Shown here: piece by piece, positions 34,981-47,189 of the stretch
Numbering within the stretch: the stretch's first letter is position 1
Layout of the letters: each line of letters begins with the position of its first letter
NCBI RefSeq assembly: GCF_905475465.1
Contig: NC_062240.1
Location: forward strand, 1,565,001-1,629,000
Reading direction: 5' to 3'
DNA length: 64,000 nucleotides
Source: Pieris napi
Lineage: Eukaryota; Arthropoda; Insecta; Lepidoptera; Pieridae
Notes under the pieces: model-generated
Seen by the model: the letters and a program-made list of their open reading frames with translations, nothing else
Told to the model about the DNA's origin: nothing
Databases searched by the model: none
Position numbers and translations under genes: made by a program

Positions 34981-36205
34981 CTGAGGTGGTGTTTTGGGAG
35001 TTAGGAATCATGTTTCTTATAGTGTTTGATTAAATAATGAACACTGCAGGCGATTTTTAGTAGAACCAAGCGTAGCGTATTCTTCTTTTCATGGCAAAAT
35101 ATGCATAAATCATATTTTATGTATTAAAAGCATAATTTTGGCATCCGCACCGTTCATAATCTTTACTACCGAGTGTATAGAATCGCTTTAAAAGCCGTTT
35201 GAACCGGCCATTCGTTATGTGTTTAGATTCAGCCGCAAGCACAGACTGCTTAGCGGCAATTTATATGCAGTTTTGTGATCAAAGAGATTTAATTTAGACT
35301 GAAGTCTAAAAATTATCACGCGATAATAATTCTATACTCATACTTGTATGAGTATTACACACACACATAGACGGCTGCCGTAAATATTATTATATATACT
35401 TAAATCTCTTTGGTTTACGTTTATTTGTTAAAGTCAAAGCATCAAGCCATGTTTAAATCATATTCGTGGAGCCTCAATGTAAACAAAACTAGAATCCGTG
35501 AATTACGTCAAATACATAAATATATTATTCGTCATTGACAGTATTATACTGTAAATCACTTCCAGTGTTGTAAAAATTATTGTTTTAGCATAATTTCAAG
35601 CATAATTTTACATAATAATTGTGGTTTGAGTGTAATAATCACCTTTTTCTATCGTTTGTCGTGTTAACTAATGATAGCAATTAATTTATGATTCTTACTT
35701 GGTCAATAATTTTGGGTCCTGTTTGTCCAGTGGACAAAGGCGCAGACTTTTGTTGTATGTTTTATTGTTTTCTTTATATAGGTGATCAATTTGCCTGTAC
35801 CGGACTCAAGTTGTGAATGTTCAATATATGAATGCGTGGTAATTGCGCATACAGTTTACTGGGATTCAAAAAAATTATAAATAAAAAAAAACTTTATTCA
35901 TGACAAATTAGCTGTGACAAAATTCATCTATCGCTTGTCCCCATACTAGAATACGCTGTACACGTTACATGTTTCAAAGAGATTTTGAGAAAAAGTGGTT
36001 TTAATGTTACAAATAATCGATCACAAGTCTTATAAGACAAGTGTCATGCGATGATACGTAAGGCCTGTAGATACGAAATCCAATTCGGCTAGCGGAATTT
36101 TTATGTGATTTATGAGTTTGATCTGGATAGTTCGACTATCTCAGAATCCATTGATTGAGAAATTTTATTATAAAGGAACCCCTTCCTTTAAGAAGAAGCT
36201 AATAA

Positions 36206-36476
36206 TGTAATATATAAAATTCTCGGGTCACAATGTTCGTTCCCATACTCCTCTTAAACGACTCGACCGATTCTTATGAATTTTTTTACGCATATTCAGT
36301 AAGTCTGAGAATCGGCTACGATCTATGTTTCAAACCCCTAAATGTTAAGGGTGGTTAAATTTTTATTTTTTATATAAAATTTTTGTTTTTATTTTTTTAT
36401 GATACATCATACAAAAATACATACAACCCTTAATTTTCACCCCTCTACGATCAAACCCTATTTTTTATTGATCCCA
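36206..36476 (+). mobile_element. Dispersed repeat, reverse copy of the family at 10108
   Basis: CGGGTCACAATGTTCGTT, AGTAAGTCTGAGAATCGGCT, ATGATACATCATACAAAAAT and CCCTTAATTTTCACCCCTCT are reverse complements of blocks in the 10108-10463 copy. The CTAG end is missing, so it is truncated. Confidence 0.6.
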
Positions 36477-36940
36477 TATAAAAGGGGAAGAAGAGGCATA
36501 CAGATTGTTTAGTGTCTAGATTTAACCTTCGCTATGATCTTCATTATTGAATCATCATTATGTTGACAATTATCGCCTTGTGTCAATTGATGCAGATTAG
36601 TAATGTGGCAGGCTGCATTTTCCCGAGATAGGTGATGTCATGAACGTACATAACAATTACGACACCGTGTTAATAATATTCGAGTGGTTGGCACAATACT
36701 GTAGGGCATTTGTTCGCGAAACGCGCTAGGCGCGATACAGATTCGAAAACGATAATTTTTACGACAAATTCAATCGATACGAAGGTGATGTTACATTTGA
36801 CTGAGTGGTTAAACAAGGTGAAAGATATCTCGTGTTATTTTGTGATCTTTTTTTTCTGAATGAACGTAACATGTATGGACTTTTTTCTTGTTGTATATTG
36901 AACTCGATTTATTGAAGAGTGTTCTTAATAATGTTTACAG

Positions 36941-37114
36941 GAGGGCATATCAATTCTAGTCAAGTGTGGAGAAGCAGCCGATATGTTAGAGCAAAACGTT
37001 ATGGAATATCGTCAAGAGCCCGAAGCACAGAACCTGATGAAGGATCTCGTTGCCATGAAATCTAGGATTGCTAAGTTGTTGATTCAGGCCCGCCAAGGAT
37101 TGGCCACCATCCAG
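36941..37114 (+). CDS. Msp300: Msp300 exon E12
   Basis: 58 codons from EGISILVKCGEAADMLEQNV to ARQGLATIQ, a helical rod segment. Acceptor AATGTTTACAG, donor CAG|GTAAGA at 37115. Phase 0-0. Confidence 0.9.
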
Positions 37115-37307
37115 GTAAGAAAGGTAATTTTCTGAATAATTTGCTTTTGTTTATTTATTTGCGTAAAATATTTAGGTTGTTATATTTACACAATCCTGAA
37201 TATATATTTTTTTTTCCATGTGTAAAATGTTAAATATTAATTATAAGCCTAAAGCTTTGGTTTAGTCAGTCTTCATATATATATCAATGGTTTACTTATG
37301 TTTCCAG

Positions 37308-40300
37308 GAAGCGAAAAAAGAAATTGAAAAACAAACACAGGACATTGAAGAAAATAAATCAAAAATTTGTAAATTAGATCATTGGCTCGAAACGATTAAT
37401 ACTGAGCTTAAAGAATCTACACAACAAGGAGATGTCCTTACTGAAGATAACATTTTAAGATATATTGAAATATATGAACGTTATATAAGAGAATATGAAG
37501 AATATGAAATTATATTGAAATCCATTTCGATTTCAACATCTGAGGATTCTAGTCAAATTAGGGAAAAGGTTATTTTAACTAAAAAAACATTAGAAGAAAC
37601 CAAACATCTAGTCATTAATGAGATAGAAAGGCTAAGAGAAATATTGTTACAAATAAGAAGTGCACCAGAGGTGATTGAGGAGGATATATCGCAAACGGAT
37701 AGAACAATTGATTCGACATCGATGCCTGAAGAAATTGTTTCACCTCGTGATACTAATGTGATCAAAACAGAAAGGCAACGTTATCTGGAGGAACCTTTTA
37801 TGCATGAAAGTAATATCACACAAGTTCCAACAGAAGTAAAGGAACCTTTCGAAACTAAAGTAAAGACAACAACTGAAACGATAGAAACTCAAACTGGAAA
37901 GAGTTTAATGTCCGACGAACCTTCTGTCACTGACAAGTCTGTATTATGTCAACCCGATCCAATATCTACTCATGATGTGTCCATAACCTGTGCACCACCG
38001 AAAGAAATTGAAGTGCAGACAAGTGAACCCTCCTCGGAAGAAAAAGAAATGTTAGAAAATATAGAAATTAAGAAGACCATCTCAGATGGCCATGAAACAA
38101 TTGAAATTCAAAGTAAGCCAATTATGCGTGACTTCAAGAGCGATGAAAGATCTCTTGTGGTAGGTGCCGACTACAATGATTCTGATGTCGATAAAAAATC
38201 TACACTTAATATAACACACAGCTTGCCACAATCATTTGAAACTATCATGGTGGAACCTGACGAAACTACGACAGAAGTTGTTGTAGACGCAGACGGCACT
38301 AAACGAATAATTGTAAGGAAGGTACGAAAAACACTTGTTACTAGACAGCAAGTAGTACACTCTCAACAGCAGAAACAACAGTTATTCTTAGATGAGGATA
38401 TACCACGTGATCAAACCTTCAGTCAAATAACTATAGCAGGTGATGCAGGTTCCACTTCTAGTATCTTAGAAGGTGGAGTTACTCAAAATATACAATATAA
38501 AACATATAGTGGTGAAATTCTTTCTAGTATTCCTAGTGGAGAAGTTACTATCCAAGAATTTACTTCTAAACCTGATATAGTAATTGCTTTAGAGAAAGGT
38601 ATGGGACCAGAAGAAATCCTTCAAATTGCGGAAGGTGAAATAAAGCCACATATAGAAACGTCGTCCTCAAGTGTAACTGCTATTGTTCAACAAGTTACCA
38701 AGAGGATAGTAAAAACAAGGAGACGTATAATTAGAAAGGTAGTTATAATTGATGGCAAAGAACATGTTTCTGAAGAAGTCATAGAAGAACCTGAAAATGT
38801 AGAAATTTCAGAAGAACAGATTCCAAGAATATCAATAAATGTGAGAGACTTTGGTTCAGATAGGCAATTTACGGAAACGGACAATAACGGGGATGACGAT
38901 AATAAAAAACCGGTCCAGAGGGATGATATTGACAAAGATTTTCCCAAAAAAGATTGTCCTAAAACGCCTGAAACAACAGACAAGTCTGAAGGTACAGAAC
39001 AAGATAAAAATTCTCAAAAAGAAGATACAGAGTTAAAGAGCGTTGTAGAAGAGTTTATAAAAAATGAGGGCAAAGTAGACCATAAAGATTTACCTGGTTT
39101 TATTCTCGTGGATTCTAAATTAGGTAACGCTGAAATTGAGACTACCATTAAAAGAGAATCGGAGGAGGTTGACCCTCAAGAATACATAGGACTTAAAGAT
39201 TCCACAATAGAATCATCTACGACGAATGTTTCTTCCGTCATTCAAAGGGTTACAAGAAAAATAACAAGAACGAAAAAACGTATTATAAAGCATATAAAAA
39301 TAATCGATGGTCAGGAGCATGTAACCGAAGAAGTTATAGAAGAACCAGAAGATATTGAAATAATAGAAGAAGAACCAAAAATAAGCCATACGTTGCAAGA
39401 GCAAAACACTCGAACAAAACGCATAAGAATCATAAAACAAGTACAAATAATTGATGGCAAAGAACATACCACTGAAAAAGTTATAGAAGATTCGGGTGAT
39501 GAATATGAACCACCCTTAACGATTTCAACTGAGATTGACGATCGTATTCACCCATCAGAAACAGATCATTACGTTGTAACTCTACCTCCTGAAGAAATCT
39601 ATAATCAAAATAAAGCTACAAGCAATAACCTAATATCTGATATTTGTGGAACTACAGAAGTAGTTGAGCCTGATGAAGAAAAAGCATTTGAAGCACTACT
39701 TCAAGAATCTAATATTTTAGAAGAACTGCCTGTACATTCACTTAAATGTGATATCAAAGACAAAACTGATCACACAGTCCAAGACTGTCAAAACCAACAG
39801 ATACAACTGGAATCAGAAAGATCAGAAACGGCAAAAACTACCGTGGAATTGACTAAATCGTTAATTGACAGCGAGATTAGTGATTCAAATAGGAGTAACA
39901 CACTGGAAGAGGCTTTGAAATTTTCAAGTGAGAAAGATAATATATATCACAGTCCTAGTCAAATTAGTACAGAAAATATAATTAGGAAAGAATTCCTAGG
40001 TGACAAGAAAGACGAAATCCACGATAATCCACAAGAAGAATCTTTAAACAAGCCTGACTTGGATACAGATAAATCCCAAGCGAATAAGAAACAAGTTATT
40101 TCTGAGGAAACAATTCTTCGAAGCGTGGAGGTAGGAAAGGATGTGCAATTACCTTCAGAAAGTGATTCAAATAAAGAGTACGTTAAGCAGGATCCCATTG
40201 TCGACATAACCAACCTAGGTGACAATGCTAGTATTGTGAGTGAATCAGTTAACCATGGTGTACCGTCTAATAATACACAACCACTAATTGGTATTTCCCG

Positions 40301-43300
40301 TACAATAGTTATAAAGCGTATCCAAATAATTGATGGCAAGGAACATGTTACCGAAGAAGTTGTCAAAGAACCAGAAACGAAACAACTAGAAACAATGGAA
40401 GATAATCAATCTTTTACTCAAATTTTACAGCAGCAAGGGTTAGAAACTAATCGAATAAAGATAATACGTCAAATTAGAGTTATTGACGGTAAAGAACACA
40501 TTACTGAACAAGTTTTCGATGAACCTGGCGGTACATTTATTCCAGACTCAACAATTACTGCTGAAATTGGTATTTCTTTAACGAAACCAAACTCGCAAAC
40601 AGTTAGTTATAAAGCGCCATATACGCCTGATTTTGTAGATAAAGCAATAAAAGATGCGCCGAGTTCGCTTAATGTTATTGATGAATCGAATAAATTCATA
40701 ACTTATGAAAAATTACATTCCGACAAAGAAATAACCACAAATATTGATAACCTTAAAACAGAAGATTCTGTTACAAGAAATGCACCCGAAAACGCGGAGG
40801 ATAAGAAAGATGAACCATCTCAGGATATTGAGTCAAGTTTTAAAAATAAAGAGATAGAGTTACTCCGACCCGATGAAATAGAAAAATACCGTGCTGTTGA
40901 AAAAGTAAGCTTTTCAAAAGAAAATATAACACCGAGCCAAATTCAAACTGAAAGCAAGGAAGATTTTGTTTTAGAAACCGCTGTTGAAAATAACGGTATC
41001 AAAAATGCTTCAATTCGACAAATGTCTGAAATTCCTAACTTAGAAACTGAGAAAAACGCTGCAGGGCCTTCAGATCAGAGCATAACCGAAGACAAAGTAC
41101 AAAAGATTGATCTGGATTCTACAAATCGAACAATGGAAACTGTGATGACATCTTGTGTTAGTATTGGGGAAGAAAATAAAGAAAAAGTTGAAATAGAACC
41201 TTGCATTAATTCTACAAAAGATGCAACACCTAATATTGAAGCTATAATATCAGATAAGAATATGGAAGATTTACCTGAAGTTTCTAACGTGACCAATAAT
41301 GATAATTTAGAATCACAAACGCACATCGAAGATAAAGATCCAACTGTGCTTGAACAGAAACTTTTCACCGATTCCAGATCCATCTGTGATGATCCTGTGA
41401 GTACATCTCCAAGTGTTATACACGATGTTAATACTTTTATAGACGCAGAACGTCAGAGCTTTAGCCAATGTTTGACCCTGGGAGGAGGTAACGACTTTAT
41501 TGAAAAACTTACACAAACAGAGGACATACATGATGTACCAAATAAGTCTTATGAAAAAGTAGATATCACAATGAAAATAATCAAGTCAGACGAGCAATCA
41601 GACTTAAAACCACAACTTGGATTAGACATGTCTGTTGAGAAATTTGATTCTACTCCGCAACTAGTAAAAAAAGATATTGAGATGAATCTTCCAGCTGATG
41701 TAAAAATTACCGAAGACGTAAAAGACAAATCCAACGACCCAGAAGTAATTTCTGAAACAATACACGTTGAGTTTCTTAAACCAGATAAAAAGAGAAAAAG
41801 AAAGCACAAACATAAGAAGAATAGTGAAAGCGATTCCGTAAGTACTGAATCGCCAATCAAAACACCTGAGAAAAGTTTGGACGAAACTGATAGTTCTTCT
41901 TTAAGTCATTACGTGGAATTACCAGCTTCGACGCCCATAGAATCGCCAAAACCAACAAGATCGGTACTCGAACAGCCCACTCTTTCAGACTCTTTTATTG
42001 ATAGTGAAAATGTGAAATCAATTGATGAACAAGATTATGAGCCTGACGGTGAATCGGCAGAACCAGCTTTATCCGAAAAGAAAAAGAAACTTAGGAAACG
42101 TAAGTCCCACAAAAGTAGTGAAGAAACTTTGTATCCTATAGAAACACCACCAGATGAGGCGTCAATATTGTCTTCACGTGAAGATAAAGTAAAAGATATT
42201 GTTGAGAAAACCGAAGTAAAATCCCCAGACGTTTCAGTAGAATCTGAAAAGATACCACATTCCATTTCCGCTCAAGAAATGATCACTACATCGCCTAAAG
42301 AAGAGTCGTATCACACAATGAGTGAAACATCTGACATAAGTACTGTAAAAATAATTGAAGAATGCATTGCAAAGAGTCCAGATTCAATGAAGGACGAGAT
42401 AACAACTACAATTACCTACCCTGTATCAGTCGTAGAGGAAATTCCTACTCAAGATTACTCCATCCAAACATCACCAGAATTAAGCGAGCAAAAATCTGAA
42501 CCAAATGTGGGTTGCCAACCGGAAACTGTTGACACTATACTTCAAACCTCGCCCACCCATCTTACAGATGTGGTTATTCAGACTATGCCCAAAGATGACA
42601 AAGAAGTTCATACTCAAACTAATGATAATGTAGAATGTATTGAAAAAGTAGAGGCACTTGATAGGTCTGTTCAAACAAGTAGAACAGAAAGCCCCGAACA
42701 AAGTGTTCTATTAGAAGCTACGACCCAGGTATTTGCCAGCGACATATCACTGCCCGATCACAAATCGTCTCAAACAACACCCTCAATCGAGAAAGTACAC
42801 GTACCCGAAATGGTTTCAGACTCGAAAGAAATACAAACTTCACCCATCCTCAAAATAGAGTACGATGAGAAGGCCACAGAAATATCAATTGAGACGAAGG
42901 ATTCAACAATACAAACTGTTTTGCAAGAAAATGTCGACCAAGAAACAAACACAACACCTGAAGAAGCGTTACATCTTTCAGATATGAGTATTCAAACTAC
43001 ATCTATACCTATGACGAGTGCATTTACACAATCCGATCAAGAAGTTTCAAAGGCCATGGAAGTTCCCACTGTATGTTTAGAAGAAAAATCTACATCATAT
43101 GATAAAGTCGACATTACGGAGTCGTCGCAACAAACATCACCAAGAATTATTTATGATGAAAAGAATTTAGAAACTACAAAGGTTGCAATAACTACTGTAG
43201 ACTCGATACAACAAACCTCGCCACGCGAAGAACAATTAAATGGTGATGACGTGAAAAATGTATGTCTAAAAATTTTAACTGCAGAATCAGAACAACAAAC

Positions 43301-46103
43301 AACTCCAAGACAAGACGCTGAAAAGTGTCCTGAAAAAGAAATCGATAAATGTATAATAACCGTAGATAGTATACAACAAACATCACCTAGAAGCGACATA
43401 GATGATTCTATTTCAACATCCACTGATGAGCCGTACGAAGTGCATTTAAGAGCACAAATCTCAATACCTCAAGCAACTAATGATTTCTTAGACAGTGAAC
43501 GTCAAACGGAAGATTATCCACATACTATTTTGGGCGATAAGCATAAACAGAAAAAAAGAAAGTCAAAAAGAAAAACAGAATCACCTCTAAAGTCTCCTGA
43601 AAGTTTATCGGACCCAATTAATGCAGAGTTATCGTTGTCGGTGACACCTACGAGCGATGAATTTTCTAGCAAAGACAGTTATTCCATAGACGAAGGTATT
43701 TACCAATATCCTACTACTGATTTGCCTGCAAACAAGGAAACGGTAGTGACACACAGGCCTACTTATTCCGATATTGTGCAAAGATCTAAATCGAAATCGC
43801 CGTCTCCTAGCAAAACTTTAGTAACACCTAAATCTGAAAAAGCTGTATTACTAAATTGTCTTGAAAAACGTACTCAGACTACCTATGACCCCCAAAGACT
43901 GTCGGATAATTGTATGGCAGTGGCTTTAATAGAACCCTCTGTAGAAAAATCATATGATTTTGTTGTTAGCACTAAATTAAAGGAAGTTAAAAATGCAATT
44001 GAAGACAAAGATCCTAAGAAAGTAGAGAAAACTGTCATAGTTGTAATTGAAACCATATCCATTTGGCTGGAAGAAATTCAATACAAAATACATGCTGCTA
44101 TTTCAACGGGTAAAAAGGTACCTGAAGAAACTCAACGGATTAAGGATTTGGAACAATATGTACAACATCTTAAGGAGATCGTTTATGTCACTGAAGTCCA
44201 CGAAGAAATTGTTACCTTAATTGAAACTTTGACCCGTCAAATGAACGCTGTTAGTCGGCTAAGTAACGAAAGCGTTTCAAAAGTAAAGAATGGTGAAGAG
44301 GAATGGCGAAAATTCTTTGATGAAATCGATAATTTAGCCCATTCTGTCGATAAAATGAAAACCAGATTAGAAGATCTGATAACTTTGGAAGTTCCATCGT
44401 CACAAAAACTCGAAGGACTCGATAAAATTGAAAATGACAATAGTGACAACTCTGGTCACGTGAAAAGATTGTTTAAGGTTTATCGAAGTATAGTTGAAAA
44501 TAATTCAAAAAGGGAGTGTCCGTCTAAACTATATTTATGTGACGAAGACACAAAACAAATCGAAAATGCTATACACGTAGAACGCGATCGCCTTTTGCAA
44601 TTAACATCATTAGCTGAAGAATACGAACAAACTCTTCAAGATTTTGGACAAATAACTGTCGTTGCCGAGGCGTTACTTGACGGTAAAATTATCGTTTCAA
44701 ACTTGGAACACCTTCACGAGGAAATACAGAAACATAGGAAATTCTTTGTTAATCTAAGCCACTGTCGGGCAATACTAGAATCTTTAGAGGATAACTTAGA
44801 TAACGAGACCAGATCTAAGTATGCTTCATTGCACCATTCTCTTCACGATAGAGCAACTGCTATTATAGACCGAGCTGCAGGCCGAGCTCAGCAAATGACT
44901 TTGGCGGCTTCGAGATGGAGTATGTTAGACCAAGGCATGAAGGAAGAACTGCAATGGCTTCGGGTAGCCGAACAACGCATTCCAGACCTTACTAATGTTA
45001 CATCTATGGATCACGAGCAATACATTAATCTGTACCAATCCCTTAGCCTCGATGTTTCCCATCATTATGCGAAAATTTTACGGCTTTTGTCTGTAACGGA
45101 GGGTCTACAAAATCTTATCGTTTGTCCGGGACTAGAGTCTACCTGTTCTATGGCTCTTGAAACATTATTGAAACATCAAGAAAACATCGACGTTTCCTTA
45201 GTGAGACTCACAGATTTCAAAGAAAATTGGTTTACATATGACCACTTTATAAACAGAATAGAAAGCTGGATTAAACTAGCTAATAGGGAAATGGAACATA
45301 TAACTCCAGAAAACATAACGACCACCGGCAACCTAAGACGATTCTGGGAGTTAAAAGCTCAGCACGAAGTGCACAATAATTTGAAGACTGAATGCGGAAT
45401 TCAATTCGAAAAGGCATTAGAAATCCTTCCAATATCAGATGAAATGGTTCAGCGTCAATTTTTCTTGAAGATCGAAGATAAATGGCGAGATTTATCAGCT
45501 AGAATTGGCAATCTACACGCTTCCGCCGTTCAAAACATATCCGACCGAGGTGTGTCTTCTGGTGAGAAATTGAATTTACTCGAAGACGAGCTGAGAGAAT
45601 TACGGGGTTCGCTGGAAGGTCTCAAAGGGGTAATTAAAAGCGAAGACGAACTAAACTTATACATCGAAAGGCTGCAGGTGATGACCAGCCGCATCGATCG
45701 GATACAAAACGAACTTGGAAGATTAAGTTTACTTCCGACCGCTGAATCAGATCGCCTGGGCGCCCTCTTAACACAGTCTGGCATATTAGACGACCAAATC
45801 GCCGAAGAACTAGAAAGAAGCATGTTGCTGAAAGAGAAGATTGTTCAAGTGCAGGCTGGTATTGCGCGGGTGCAAAAGGGTCAACGTCGCGCTCGCCTGA
45901 CTCTGGAAGAATGTGGAACGGCTGAACGCTTGGGTAGTGATGTCGTTGAGAGAGCCTCACAAAATTGTGAGCGGCTCCTGGAAGACTTGGCGGCCCAATG
46001 GAAGGAAATTCTGGCGTTGAGACAAGCTCTGCATACATTACCCATCAGTCTACGTATTTGCGTGTCGCCCACCAGCATCGAGAGAGACATTTCTGCTTTA
46101 CAG
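37308..46103 (+). CDS. Msp300: Msp300 giant exon E13 (8.8 kb): disordered repeats flanked by rods
   Basis: 2,932 codons in one exon, phase 0-0 (acceptor ATGTTTCCAG at 37307, donor CAG|GTGTGT at 46104). It opens with about 120 residues of coiled coil (EAKKEIEKQTQDIEENKSK and on). Up to about 43900 it is a charged, probably disordered region. From about 43930 to the end (IEPSVEKSYDFVVSTKLKEV to RDISALQ) it is again spectrin-type rod with SIWLEEIQYK, WSMLDQGMKEELQWLRVAEQ and WIKLANREME. The disordered part carries five IDGKEH repeats, a QT-motif array, Lys/Arg blocks followed by ESPxKxPE, and one YSDIV motif at about 43765. No enzymatic domain is visible. Confidence 0.9.
38686..40530 (+). repeat. 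Five IDGKEHVTEE-type repeats in E13
   Basis: Units at about 38686-38800, 39236-39350, 39409-39490, 40291-40380 and 40441-40530 share a basic isoleucine-rich lead (R-I-I-K/R), then (I/V)IDG(K/Q)EH(V/I/T)(T/S)E and an acidic (V/I)(I/F)(E/D)EP tail of about 30 residues. A partial forerunner lies at about 38280-38380 (DADGTKRIIVRKVRKTLVTR). The strongly alternating hydrophobic, basic and acidic pattern suggests a beta-hairpin-like module. I recognise it as part of insect Msp300 but know of no assigned function. Confidence 0.85.
41502..43881 (+). repeat. Array of QT motifs in E13, candidate LC8 docking region
   Basis: Canonical TQT cores: KLTQTED at 41505, VHTQTND at 42606 and KRTQTTY at 43866, plus IETQTGK upstream at about 37881. 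Between 42459 and 43400 there are about 12 further (I/V/L/S/Q)QT cores, mostly followed by (S/T)P: SIQTSP, ILQTSP, VIQTMP, SVQTSR, SSQTTP, EIQTSP, TIQTVL, SIQTTS, and SQQTSP-type units. The mean spacing is about 24 residues. TQT is the known core of the dynein light chain LC8 binding motif. Binding here is inferred. Confidence 0.6.
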
Positions 46104-46289
46104 GTGTGTATTATGTCTGTCTATGTATAGAAATAGTTTAATTTAAAAAAAATTCGGTATCCATTCTTACGTTATTATTTGTATGTGATTCAGATATTAT
46201 TAGGATCTTTAATTCAAGTAGCAATCAGATGAATTATTGACTCTCGATCGAGATGTTTTTTTTTAATTTGACTTTTCAATTTTTTTTAG

Positions 46290-46490
46290 GAGACCCATGC
46301 CGAGTTAGAAGCAGCGTGCAACGATCTCTGCGTCCGTCTAAGAAGCAAGCTCCAACTTTGGAGGCGATTCGAAAGACAGCTGGAATCGGTCCAAGGTGCT
46401 GTAAGAGAAGCGGACTATATGGTTGAGCTGCTGACTGTACAAGGACAAGTGGATTATGATCGTCTGCTTAAAGCCACCGAGAGATTGGAG
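46290..46490 (+). CDS. Msp300: Msp300 exon E14
   Basis: 67 codons from ETHAELEAACNDLCVRLRSK (with LWRRFERQL) to LKATERLE, a spectrin-type rod. Acceptor TTTTTTTTAG at 46289, donor GAG|GTAAGG at 46491. Phase 0-0. Confidence 0.92.
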
Positions 46491-47010
46491 GTAAGGAATT
46501 GAACAAATACGGAATACATGAGAAAATTATGCTAACTTTTCTTGATTGAATTAATTTAAAAGAATTGACTGGTTAAATTAGAATACCAACCAATTTGTCA
46601 CCTCTAAACTTAAATAAATTCTCCTCAAGGGGAAGATATTGTAAACTGCTAGTCTTTTTTCCACCAACTCGCCGTGATACAGAATTATTATTATATTTGC
46701 TTTAACAAGAAAAGATCATTTAATTAGTCGTTGTCTGGATGTGAAATAATATTTAATTTTTCACGTTTAATCTAATAACGTTTTTCATTCAATGGTATTG
46801 AGTGTATTTTACCATTGCACCGTAGAAGTAAATGTAAAAGAACTTAACATAAGAATATTCTCATAGTTATAAAAAATTATACAGTCATAACAAAAGCAAT
46901 CTCTCTTTATCTCTATCTACCTTGACAAAAACAAAAGTATAGTAGTGTAATTAGACATATGTTCTATGCATAATAAATGAATTTTAAAATCGTTTAATTT
47001 CTCCAAACAG
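46491..47010 (+). other. Intron E14-E15 (520 bp)
   Basis: AT-rich; I see no repeat or other feature in it. Confidence 0.8.
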
Positions 47011-47189
47011 ACGCTAAGCGACTCCCTCTCGCGTCGTAGTGGGGAATTGGTGGGTGAACTTCGCGAAACAGCCGCCCCATTAGAGGCAAGCACAGAGCCA
47101 AGTGTCGCGGCCAAGTTGCGCCGACAATTGGACGACGCAGCCACCGCCTATGAGCACACTTGCGCTAATCTTACACAGTTGTGTGACAA
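47011..47189 (+). CDS. Msp300: Msp300 exon E15
   Basis: It encodes TLSDSLSRRSGELVGELRET to CANLTQLCD plus two bases of a Lys codon. Acceptor TCTCCAAACAG at 47010, donor CAA|GTAAGT at 47190. It enters in phase 0 and leaves in phase 2, matching E16. Confidence 0.9.

Larger units (their letters stand above)
34447..36940 (+). other. Intron E11-E12 (2.5 kb)
   Basis: It contains a pogo/Tigger-like fragment (34676-34980) and a dispersed repeat copy (36206-36476). The stretches 34990-36200 and 36480-36930 show nothing that I can support. Confidence 0.75.

Noticed and set aside
45634..46038. A 134-codon open frame on the - strand
   Set aside because: It is opposite the rod-encoding end of E13, whose spectrin pattern is clear on the + strand.
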